Source: an uncultured SAR92 cluster bacterium
Lineage (GTDB): Bacteria > Pseudomonadota > Gammaproteobacteria > Pseudomonadales > Porticoccaceae
Assembly: GCA_902527245.1 (NCBI GenBank)
Contig: CABZOI010000015.1
Location: forward strand, 1-47,392
Direction of reading: 5' to 3'
DNA length: 47,392 bases
Under the pieces are notes generated by a model that saw only the letters and a list, made by a program, of their open reading frames with translations, was not told the origin of the DNA and made no database searches. Position 1 is the stretch's first letter. The number at the start of each line of letters is the position of its first letter. This document shows, one piece after another, positions 41,213 to 47,392 of the stretch. The position numbers and the translations under genes are program-made.

Positions 41213-42253
41213 CTATCTTCTATACTTTAGAACACCGTGCAGTATTTCCATTAAATGCAACGAATCTTGTTTATTAAATTGAGGACACTCCAACAAGCGC
41301 GCTGCTAAACACCTGTGTATCGCCTCTATCATGTAAACGAATCCTTGCTGATTTACGAATGATCTAGGGACACTAACCGAGCTGGGCAAAGGATAATCAA
41401 ATCTCTGTGAAGGAGATGGAGTATTATCTCTCATATAGCGTGATGGAGTAATTGGCGGAATACGAACGGTTAAACTCGTTGGGCAATGCGCCGGCTGCTC
41501 GAGAGTAATCCTACCTTTTGTACCTGTAATTTCAGTCACCTCAGGAAATTCACTCGGATACGCAATAAAAGTTAAATTTGCAAATCTATTATTCTCAAAT
41601 TCCAGGATAGCACCCCCTGGTCCAGGTGCCTTGCCACTAACTTTTATATCAATTGGCTTTGCATCAATTCCGAAGGCTAGAGTGACAGCTTGCAAGGTAT
41701 AAAAAGGATCAAAATCAGCCTGTACCATAACAATGTCACCGATCGCATTGGACTCAATTAAATTTCTAGCATGCTCCATAGCGGGGAAAAATCGGGGCCA
41801 TACTCCATCCTGCAACATGACGTTATTTTTTTCCGCTGCAGCATACATTTCTTTGGCGTCTTCAAGACTTTCAGTAAGTGCTTTCTCACAGAGAACATGC
41901 TTACCTGCATTAAGCGCCTTTATACTGTGCTCCTTATGAATCTCTTGAGGAGTACCGATATATACGATATCAATTTCAGATGAAGCAAGCATTTTTTCAA
42001 GGCTGTCATATGCTTTTGCAACACCATAAGAGTTGGCAAAGTTCTCTGCTTTCTCTAGCGAGCGTGAAAAGACCGCTGCCATATCAGCACCAGCCACTGC
42101 TTTGGATGATAGAACAAATTGCCTGGAAATCTCTCCAGCACCTACTATTCCCCATCGAAGAGGAAAGGCCACATCTTCGGGATTGGTTAAGCCTAAACTC
42201 ACATCTCTAGGAATAACGGCAGGATCAGGAATAGGGGGCATTGTTTTAGCCAA
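41213..42253 (-). CDS. Gfo/Idh/MocA-family oxidoreductase (dihydrodiol dehydrogenase-like)
   Basis: This NAD(P)-dependent oxidoreductase resembles the dihydrodiol/D-xylose dehydrogenase branch: the Rossmann start LRWGIVGAGEISRQFV, IVYIGTPQEIHKEH, VLCEKALTES and the later GVWPRFFP. It has about 346 residues. The start is uncertain. A TTG at 42253 has GAGGG eight bases upstream and is used here; an ATG at 42241 also fits and the frame runs back to a TTG at 42268. An extension of about 30 residues precedes the Rossmann fold, which is unusual for the family. It stands alone on the strand; the substrate is unknown. Confidence 0.83.
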   Translation of the reverse strand: MAKTMPPIPDPAVIPRDVSLGLTNPEDVAFPLRWGIVGAGEISRQFVLSSKAVAGADMAAVFSRSLEKAENFANSYGVAKAYDSLEKMLASSEIDIVYIGTPQEIHKEHSIKALNAGKHVLCEKALTESLEDAKEMYAAAEKNNVMLQDGVWPRFFPAMEHARNLIESNAIGDIVMVQADFDPFYTLQAVTLAFGIDAKPIDIKVSGKAPGPGGAILEFENNRFANLTFIAYPSEFPEVTEITGTKGRITLEQPAHCPTSLTVRIPPITPSRYMRDNTPSPSQRFDYPLPSSVSVPRSFVNQQGFVYMIEAIHRCLAARLLECPQFNKQDSLHLMEILHGVLKYRR

Positions 42254-42387
42254 TCTTTTATCCCTCAATTAACAACTCAGTAAGCGTGGCAGAACAAAAA
42301 AGTCATGTCAAAATTTACTCGATAATTTGATAGGGTAAATGAGCATTTAAACCTTAGTTATGCTCACATACCCCACCAAGTCAAGAA

Positions 42388-42783
42388 TCACGTTTTCGCG
42401 CTTTTTCCCCAAGTCATCAGCAATTGCATACCCACTATTAGGATATGAAAAACATATGTTAGAGGATTTCCTGGATTTGCCGGAGAGTTGCTTATCTCTA
42501 TCAAATTAATTGCTGCAGGACTTTTTACTTCTAACTCCGCCATAGAGTACGCTGCTGTTGAGATTATGTCTCCAGCAATCATATTTACATTAAAAAACGA
42601 CAATCCTACCATTAAATAAAAAGCACTGACCAAAATCTTGCCAACCAGCTCTGAGTTTTGCTCCTCGCGCATTTTCGCTGCAAATCTAAATCCAAGCCAA
42701 GTCATCAGGACCATTCCAACAAAATACATTGCATTCGAAATCAAACCCATCTGCATAACATTCCATATTTCTAGTTCTGTCAT
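42388..42783 (-). CDS. Small membrane protein of unknown function
   Basis: I do not recognise the family. The 131 residues have about four hydrophobic stretches: NAMYFVGMVLMTWLGF, ILVSAFYLMVGLSFF, a short segment around AAYSMAELEV, and TYVFHILIVGMQLLMTW. It starts at the ATG at 42783, where GGAG stands seven bases upstream; the ATG two codons earlier is too close to that site. It follows a secreted protein gene (240 residues) by 30 bases on the same strand, so the two probably share a transcript. No domain or motif hints at function. Confidence 0.65.
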   Translation of the reverse strand: MTELEIWNVMQMGLISNAMYFVGMVLMTWLGFRFAAKMREEQNSELVGKILVSAFYLMVGLSFFNVNMIAGDIISTAAYSMAELEVKSPAAINLIEISNSPANPGNPLTYVFHILIVGMQLLMTWGKSAKT

Positions 42784-42813
42784 AATCATTCTCCCATTTG
42801 ATTTTTGAAATTA

Positions 42814-43536
42814 TTACTCCGCGGAATAGATCATTCCACATTGCTCGAAATTGTCGCTTACTACCTCATCAATTAGTCCCGCCACTTCAAAATAAGCTGG
42901 CGCCCATGATGCTCCAGCAAAATAATCATCAAAGATTTTCCCATGTGCCTCTGCATCAGATGTGATTGATCTTAACATGTAGGTCCCAACCTCATTTGTG
43001 CCACCTCCAAGAGGAACAAACAGTGCATTTTGAAAACTTTCATGCCCTGCACTGCGGATCGCCTGCTCAAATTTTGAAAGTGCAACTATAAAGGCTTCCA
43101 TGTTACTTGGTGATATTTTCAATCTTTGGACTCTCTCATATCCAGGATTAAGGCCTATACCGAAAGGTTTAATAGGCTTCCAAGCTGCTGAATATTTTGG
43201 TTCTCTTAATTTTGCAAATTCACTTGGGGCTTTTTCTGGATCATAAGAGCTGGAAGCAACTAATGCTGAGGATACATTCTCATAAGCATTCCATACAAAC
43301 ATCTGTCCTCTGAAGTCTTGGCCTGTCATAGTTCGACAAAATCCTGCAGCAGATGTTCCCATTGATTTAAATAAGTCTTGATTTGCTTTCATCTCATTTA
43401 TGTATGCCTCGTGATCAATTGCAGACACAAAAAAAGTCGTAAAAGCACCGGTGTTCGAAGATGATCCATGATCATCTGAATGGGCGAAGGGAATTAAAAG
43501 AAAAAAACCTACAAGCCATTTCACAAAAATACTCAT
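42814..43536 (-). CDS. Secreted protein of unknown function, two similar halves
   Basis: This is a 240-residue protein with a clear signal peptide (WLVGFFLLIPFAHS, cleavage before DDHG) and a perfect AAGGAGG ribosome-binding site. The mature part appears to consist of two roughly 95-residue halves, each with a helix (DHEAYINEMKANQDLFKSMG; SNMEAFIVALSKFEQAIRSAG) followed by strands and another helix, which suggests a duplicated ferredoxin-like (dimeric alpha/beta barrel) fold. Two Cys (residue 67 region and near the C terminus) could pair. No family name is recognised. It is upstream of a small membrane protein gene. Confidence 0.68.
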   Translation of the reverse strand: MSIFVKWLVGFFLLIPFAHSDDHGSSSNTGAFTTFFVSAIDHEAYINEMKANQDLFKSMGTSAAGFCRTMTGQDFRGQMFVWNAYENVSSALVASSSYDPEKAPSEFAKLREPKYSAAWKPIKPFGIGLNPGYERVQRLKISPSNMEAFIVALSKFEQAIRSAGHESFQNALFVPLGGGTNEVGTYMLRSITSDAEAHGKIFDDYFAGASWAPAYFEVAGLIDEVVSDNFEQCGMIYSAE

Positions 43537-43570
43537 ATAACCTCCTTATCATATGTTTAAAATTTACGGT

Positions 43571-43729
43571 TTATAATTTCAGGGCATCAAAAACATTAAA
43601 CTCTGAAACTTCTTTAAACATTATCGGTATTGAAAATTGATAGCGATCTTTATATGTGAACCAAGAGTCATATCGTTCGCGTTCCTTAAACAGACAGTGG
43701 TCTAACTGGAAGAGGAAATCCTCAATAAA
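43571..43729 (-). pseudogene. Orphan 52-codon reading frame, possible gene remnant
   Basis: Between the MFS gene and the secreted-protein gene the minus strand holds an open frame of 52 codons ending in TAA (43571-43573). It reads like protein, with many charged and aromatic residues (CLFKERERYDSWFTYKDRY, IPIMFKEVSEF). It has no ATG, GTG or TTG near its beginning and overlaps the last 28 bases of the MFS gene in another frame. It may be the decayed 3' end of a gene or chance. Confidence 0.3.
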
Positions 43730-44949
43730 CTAGGAAATAATGAGTTCAAAATCCAAACTGAAAGTCCTAACATAATTGCCGCAAAAGCTAATGCCGAGGA
43801 AACCCCAAGATATTCTGCGACACCTCCGATAGGTGCTACAGCGAGAGGCATAACTCCACTCATTACAATAAGCAAACTAATGACTCGACCACGGATATAT
43901 TGTGGCGCTTGTAGCTGGATTAAGCTCATATTCAATGCTCCAAACATAGAACCAAAAAATGCAGCCACTGCTCCAAAAAGAATAGCCATGATTAAACTTC
44001 CAGTAAAGGCGAAGGTCAATATCGCTAAAGCCCATCCATAAGCAGTGCCCAGCATTAATTTTCCTTTGCGCTTAAAATCACTTAGGTTTGCCAAAAGCAG
44101 AGATCCGATTAGAGCGCCTACACCCATGCCCGCAGATAAAATGCCCAACTCTTCTGGTCCCCCGGATATCACGTCTTGGTTAAAAGCGGGCAGAAGAAAG
44201 TTTGATGCTTTTCCAAATGCAGAGGGTAGCAGGCTCATTAGCATCAGACCAAGAATAGTTTTCTCGTTCCATACAAAATTGAATCCCTCTTTAAAGTCCT
44301 CCAATGATGAGGTATTCGACGTATTTTCAGGTTTCCCATGATGTTTAATAAACAGTGTTAAAAATGTTGCAATAAACAAAAGCGATGTAATGACAAAAAA
44401 CACAAGCCCTACACTGTAATAAGAGCTTTTCTCACCAATCGAGAAAAATGCTATTAAACTCCCTGCTAGAATTGGTCCAACAATACTAGACAAGTTAAAT
44501 GTTGATGTTTGAAGCGCAGTGGCATTAATTAAATTTTCTTTCCTTACAATTTCTGGAACGATAGAGAAATTCGCAGGCATACTCAAAGAGCCAACCGCGC
44601 CATTTAAAATACCAAAGTATATAAAATGCTCAAAAGTTACTTCACCAACAAACACGATATAGGCAAGAAAGAATGTAGCTATTGCATTGATTAATTGTGA
44701 ATAGATCATGATATTTTTTTTGCTTACCCGATCAGCGACAACACCACCAACCAATGAAAAAATTGCAGAAGGAACAATAAAAGATAGCATCACCCACGTA
44801 AGCGCTAATGGGGAGCTAGTTAAGTCATAAATCAACCATCCTTGTGCTATGGATCGCATTTGCATTGCAAATGCAGAGCAGGTACTCGCTATCCATAAAA
44901 ATTGAAAATCTCTAATTAGCAACGATTTAAAAAAACTGTTTTCTGACAA
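43702..44949 (-). CDS. MFS transporter, DHA3/EntS-like
   Basis: This 415-residue inner-membrane carrier has 12 helices and belongs to the MFS_3 group, which includes the enterobactin exporter EntS and macrolide exporters. The N-terminal LLIRDFQFLWIASTCSAFAMQMRSIAQGWL and the loop motif GGVVADRVSKK are characteristic, and ALNMSLIQLQAPQYIRGRV in the second half is typical of the group. The start is TTG at 44949 with GGAG six bases upstream. The substrate is unknown; small-molecule export is likely. No siderophore genes are nearby. Confidence 0.88.
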   Translation of the reverse strand: MSENSFFKSLLIRDFQFLWIASTCSAFAMQMRSIAQGWLIYDLTSSPLALTWVMLSFIVPSAIFSLVGGVVADRVSKKNIMIYSQLINAIATFFLAYIVFVGEVTFEHFIYFGILNGAVGSLSMPANFSIVPEIVRKENLINATALQTSTFNLSSIVGPILAGSLIAFFSIGEKSSYYSVGLVFFVITSLLFIATFLTLFIKHHGKPENTSNTSSLEDFKEGFNFVWNEKTILGLMLMSLLPSAFGKASNFLLPAFNQDVISGGPEELGILSAGMGVGALIGSLLLANLSDFKRKGKLMLGTAYGWALAILTFAFTGSLIMAILFGAVAAFFGSMFGALNMSLIQLQAPQYIRGRVISLLIVMSGVMPLAVAPIGGVAEYLGVSSALAFAAIMLGLSVWILNSLFPSLLRISSSS

Positions 44950-45188
44950 GAAAAGCTCCGTTTTAAATATTTTTAGTGATTATCATTTACAGGTGTAATT
45001 GATTTAAGTAATCAAAATTTTCTGATTATTCACCAAGATAAGATTCTCGAATGTTACTCATTTTTTTGAGACCAGTCTTCAACTAAAAAAATGAAATAAA
45101 AATTATCACCCTTTTTATCTTTAAGATCGCCGTAAATTGTGCAATAGTGTTTGAAAGTCACGTAAACACTTTAAGCAAGGATTACAAA

Positions 45189-45539
45189 ATGGTAAAACTA
45201 CTCGCATCATTCATACTCATAGCATCGATACTGCTACTGATACCTTCTGAACTTCACCTCTTTTTTAATATGAAGTCCGTGTGGCTTGTTCTAGCCGGGG
45301 CTATCAGCTTTGCTTTAATGGGCAGTAATAATTCTGAGAAAATTGAGTTTTTTTCGAAAGGCGCGGTAACTTTTGGTTGGATAGGTTTTGTTCTAGGCAC
45401 TGTAATGATACTTGCAAACCTCGAGAAGGATCCGGATGGTATCGGGCCTGCAGCGAGTTTAGCTCTTTTGACCGTATTGTATGGTTATGGGATACAAGCG
45501 ATCTGCTTTATCATTAAATCTAGCTCCTTGATTAAATAG
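45189..45539 (+). CDS. Small membrane protein of unknown function
   Basis: This 116-residue protein has four predicted helices: LLASFILIASILLLIP, VWLVLAGAISFALMG, VTFGWIGFVLGTVMIL and AALLTVLYGYGIQAICFII, with a short polar loop NNSEKIEFFSKG. I placed the start at the ATG at 45189 because AAGGA lies eight bases upstream; the frame opens earlier at 45147. The GPAAS stretch and even helix spacing resemble small MotA/ExbB-type or DUF membrane proteins, but no family is assigned. Its last eight bases overlap the aldo/keto reductase gene on the other strand. Confidence 0.65.
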   Translation: MVKLLASFILIASILLLIPSELHLFFNMKSVWLVLAGAISFALMGSNNSEKIEFFSKGAVTFGWIGFVLGTVMILANLEKDPDGIGPAASLALLTVLYGYGIQAICFIIKSSSLIK

Positions 45540-46533
45540 GATCGCCCAGATTATTGATGTCTTGATTTAATCTCTGTATCTCGCTTTCACTGAGAGTGAT
45601 AAAGCCTGACTTTGCATTGCTGATAACCTGATCTACTGACTTTGCACCACAGAGGATATGAGTTGCGCCAGGCTGTGCTGCTGACCAAGCGAGAGTAAGC
45701 TGAGCGATTGAACAAGTGTATTTATCCAATAGATCTTCCCACAATGAAAACATATTTAGTAATCGCTCTAAATTTTCTTTCTTAAACCAAGGGAGCCATT
45801 GTCCTGCATTATTTCGCCAATCGTGATCTTCAAATTTTCTTTCAAAATTAATCTTTCCAGTCAGAAGTCCTTGCTCAAGCGACATGTAGGTAATTGACCC
45901 TATATCGTTCTCTAAACAGTAAGGAAGAATATCTAACTCTGGATTCTTGTGAATCATACTATAACGAAACTGATTTGTTGCTAGTTCACCAGCACTGTCA
46001 TAACGCTGTAACTGTTCTAGTGAAACATTACATACCCCTATCGCTCGGATTTTACCCTCCTGTTTAAGCTCCATTAAACAAGCCATTGTCTCCTCTATGG
46101 GCGTCTCCTCAGGAGGTATCGCTGGTTTATGAACCTGTAATAGATCTAGGTAGTCTGTGTTTAAATATCTCAAACTATTTTCTACTTCTATTCTGATCGT
46201 ATCTGGACGTAAACTTATATACTGATCTTTGCCATCTTTTTGCCCATTTGGAGAACCTCTTCGATCCTGCCACCATAAACCACATTTTGTGGCAATAACT
46301 GCCTGATCTCTTCGTCCCTTGAGAGCTTTACCTATAATTTTTTCACAGTGGCCGAAACCATAGGATGGCGCTGTATCCAGCAAATTAATACTATGGTCTA
46401 ATGCGCTGTGAATCATATCTATTATGTCTTTAGAACTTGGAGGCGATGTACCATCACCGCCCCCAAAATAATAAGTTCCCAGGCCAATATTGGAGGCGTC
46501 AATCCCAGATTTTCCTAATACTCTTTTTTCCAT
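45532..46533 (-). CDS. Aldo/keto reductase
   Basis: This cytoplasmic NADPH-dependent TIM-barrel reductase of aldehydes and ketones has 333 residues. The catalytic tetrad is visible: Asp53 and Tyr58 in LLDTAPSYG, Lys83 in ATKCG and His135 in LLQVHKP. AIGVCNVSLEQL is the usual strand-6 motif and the cofactor site is at ILCGAKSVDQVISNA. GAGG stands seven bases before the ATG. It resembles bacterial sugar/aldehyde AKRs such as L-glyceraldehyde reductase types; the physiological substrate is unknown. It follows the lipoprotein gene on the same strand by 94 bases. Confidence 0.92.
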   Translation of the reverse strand: MEKRVLGKSGIDASNIGLGTYYFGGGDGTSPPSSKDIIDMIHSALDHSINLLDTAPSYGFGHCEKIIGKALKGRRDQAVIATKCGLWWQDRRGSPNGQKDGKDQYISLRPDTIRIEVENSLRYLNTDYLDLLQVHKPAIPPEETPIEETMACLMELKQEGKIRAIGVCNVSLEQLQRYDSAGELATNQFRYSMIHKNPELDILPYCLENDIGSITYMSLEQGLLTGKINFERKFEDHDWRNNAGQWLPWFKKENLERLLNMFSLWEDLLDKYTCSIAQLTLAWSAAQPGATHILCGAKSVDQVISNAKSGFITLSESEIQRLNQDINNLGDPI

Positions 46534-46627
46534 ATTGGCCTCTAATTCAAAGCTTCATCATCAGGTTGTTAATGCAAAGAACTTAAGTTATCGGATATTA
46601 AAACAAATATTCATAAGACATTTGTAT

Positions 46628-47392
46628 TTAACTCGCAACTGAAGCCCGATAGAACTCCATTCCATTGTATAGAGTAGGCTCTGCGCAGGTGGCTGTCTCA
46701 TCAAATTTGGCTTGCATTTGATTTCCTTTTTCCTGCCAATTCGCATTGCCTGCCTCCATTTCATCAAAATTAGCTTGCCAGTTGTACCACCAAAAATCAG
46801 CGCTGTCCTCTCCTACAGGGATGTAAGCACCAAAGGAGAATTCATCACCTGTGCCATTCTCCACCAACCACACTCTAAATTCCTGGATATTTTCCTTTAG
46901 ATCTGCAAAAGATTTTCCTTCGTTGTACTCACACGATATTTCTGCGGCCACAAAAGAATCCCAATTTTTGAGTGAGATGCTCTCAGGTGTTTGAAAATAC
47001 CCTTCATAAGAAAAAACTTGATTCTCATCACAAACAAGAACATTGGAATATTTATCGCTCCAATTTTTAGCATCCTCATCAGCTGACCACTCTTCCCATG
47101 CAGCTTTTGCTGCAGCTTCAGAGGTCCAATTATTTTCCCAAAAAAAACCATCTGGAAATTCTTCTGGTGCATTCACTGGAACATATGCACCGGACCACAT
47201 TAAATTTTCAGACAATGCGAGCTGACTGAAAGCTTCTGACATTTCCTCTAAATTTTCTCTTGCAAAGTCAGGTCCTTTCGTACAACCCAAAAATTCCGCA
47301 AAACCGACTCCATTCTCATCCCAAGTCAAGTCATCAATTTGCAATGTATTGCTCATAGATTCTTGCTCTTGTGAGCAACTCACAAGAAAAAT
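46628..47392 (-). CDS. Lipoprotein with a tandem-duplicated domain (5' end outside window)
   Basis: The frame is open to the right edge. The last residues visible at the N-terminal side are IFLVSC, a lipobox with an acylated Cys, so only the first part of the signal is missing. The mature part is two copies of one unit: each has an acidic helix, then GAY(V/I)PV, a Trp-rich stretch (FFWENNW; FWWYNW), another Trp-containing helix, and a Cys before an aromatic motif. I know no name for the family. It is very acidic, as expected for an exported marine protein. The GTG at 47383 is internal, not a start. Confidence 0.78.
   Translation of the reverse strand: MFLVSCSQEQESMSNTLQIDDLTWDENGVGFAEFLGCTKGPDFARENLEEMSEAFSQLALSENLMWSGAYVPVNAPEEFPDGFFWENNWTSEAAAKAAWEEWSADEDAKNWSDKYSNVLVCDENQVFSYEGYFQTPESISLKNWDSFVAAEISCEYNEGKSFADLKENIQEFRVWLVENGTGDEFSFGAYIPVGEDSADFWWYNWQANFDEMEAGNANWQEKGNQMQAKFDETATCAEPTLYNGMEFYRASVAS

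Noticed and set aside
43702-44949. MFS gene as a siderophore exporter linked to the TonB receptors.
   Set aside because: No siderophore biosynthesis gene is nearby and the receptors have other, closer partners.
45059-45093. CATTTTTTT and AAAAAAATG form a nine-base inverted repeat upstream of the small membrane protein gene.
   Set aside because: The arms are almost pure A/T runs, common by chance in this DNA, and there is no GC core for a terminator or operator.

Overview
The window reads as a chromosomal segment of a marine, heterotrophic gammaproteobacterium. It is AT-rich (roughly 40% GC by eye) and densely packed with genes on both strands; no gap between genes exceeds 300 bases. Two TonB-dependent receptors, several Sec or lipoprotein signals, and a proton-translocating transhydrogenase (pntAB) indicate a Gram-negative cell. 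Two sulfatases and GH3, GH30 and GH32-type glycoside hydrolases point to algal polysaccharide feeding. The clade is an inference from gene content only. I saw no rRNA, tRNA, CRISPR array, insertion sequence or prophage.

Layout. (1) 1-5950 holds a secreted polymer-degradation patch: the 3' part of a GH3 beta-glucosidase with CBM6, a secreted M28 peptidase, the broken 5' end of a prolyl oligopeptidase gene, and a convergent GH30 lipoprotein. (2) 6037-14235 holds an NCS2 purine-type permease, divergent from a TonB receptor that is followed by a purine-type phosphoribosyltransferase, a BCCT transporter, a nitroreductase and an FAD oxidoreductase. (3) 14253-19306 holds two alpha/beta hydrolases, one fused to about eight membrane helices, a small secreted protein, and a two-gene biotin carrier/carboxyltransferase pair. 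(4) 20007-31620 holds sugar and sulfate-ester genes around pntAB: a Gfo/Idh/MocA oxidoreductase with a sulfatase, an NTF2-GH32 fusion with a second sulfatase, two glutathione transferases, and a divergent sulfotransferase. (5) 31640-34424 holds a RecB-like nuclease, an NTF2-like protein and a malonyl-CoA synthetase (matB). (6) 34410-39567 is a phosphate-acquisition block: a beta-propeller phytase and its TonB receptor with a strong intrinsic terminator between them, and divergently a PPK2 polyphosphate kinase with a Nudix hydrolase. (7) 39604-47392 holds a COG0523 GTPase with a MerC-domain membrane protein, a second Gfo/Idh/MocA protein, small membrane and secreted proteins of unknown role, an MFS exporter, an aldo/keto reductase, and a lipoprotein built from a tandem duplication that runs off the right edge.

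The most coherent module is block 6. There, phytate can be dephosphorylated at the cell surface, a partner receptor is co-transcribed, and polyphosphate and Nudix enzymes sit on the opposite strand of a shared promoter region. The most unusual single proteins are the cytoplasmic NTF2-GH32 fusion, the membrane-fused hydrolase and the standalone four-cysteine RecB-like nuclease. The sharp break inside the prolyl oligopeptidase gene marks either a genomic rearrangement or an assembly join near position 4440.
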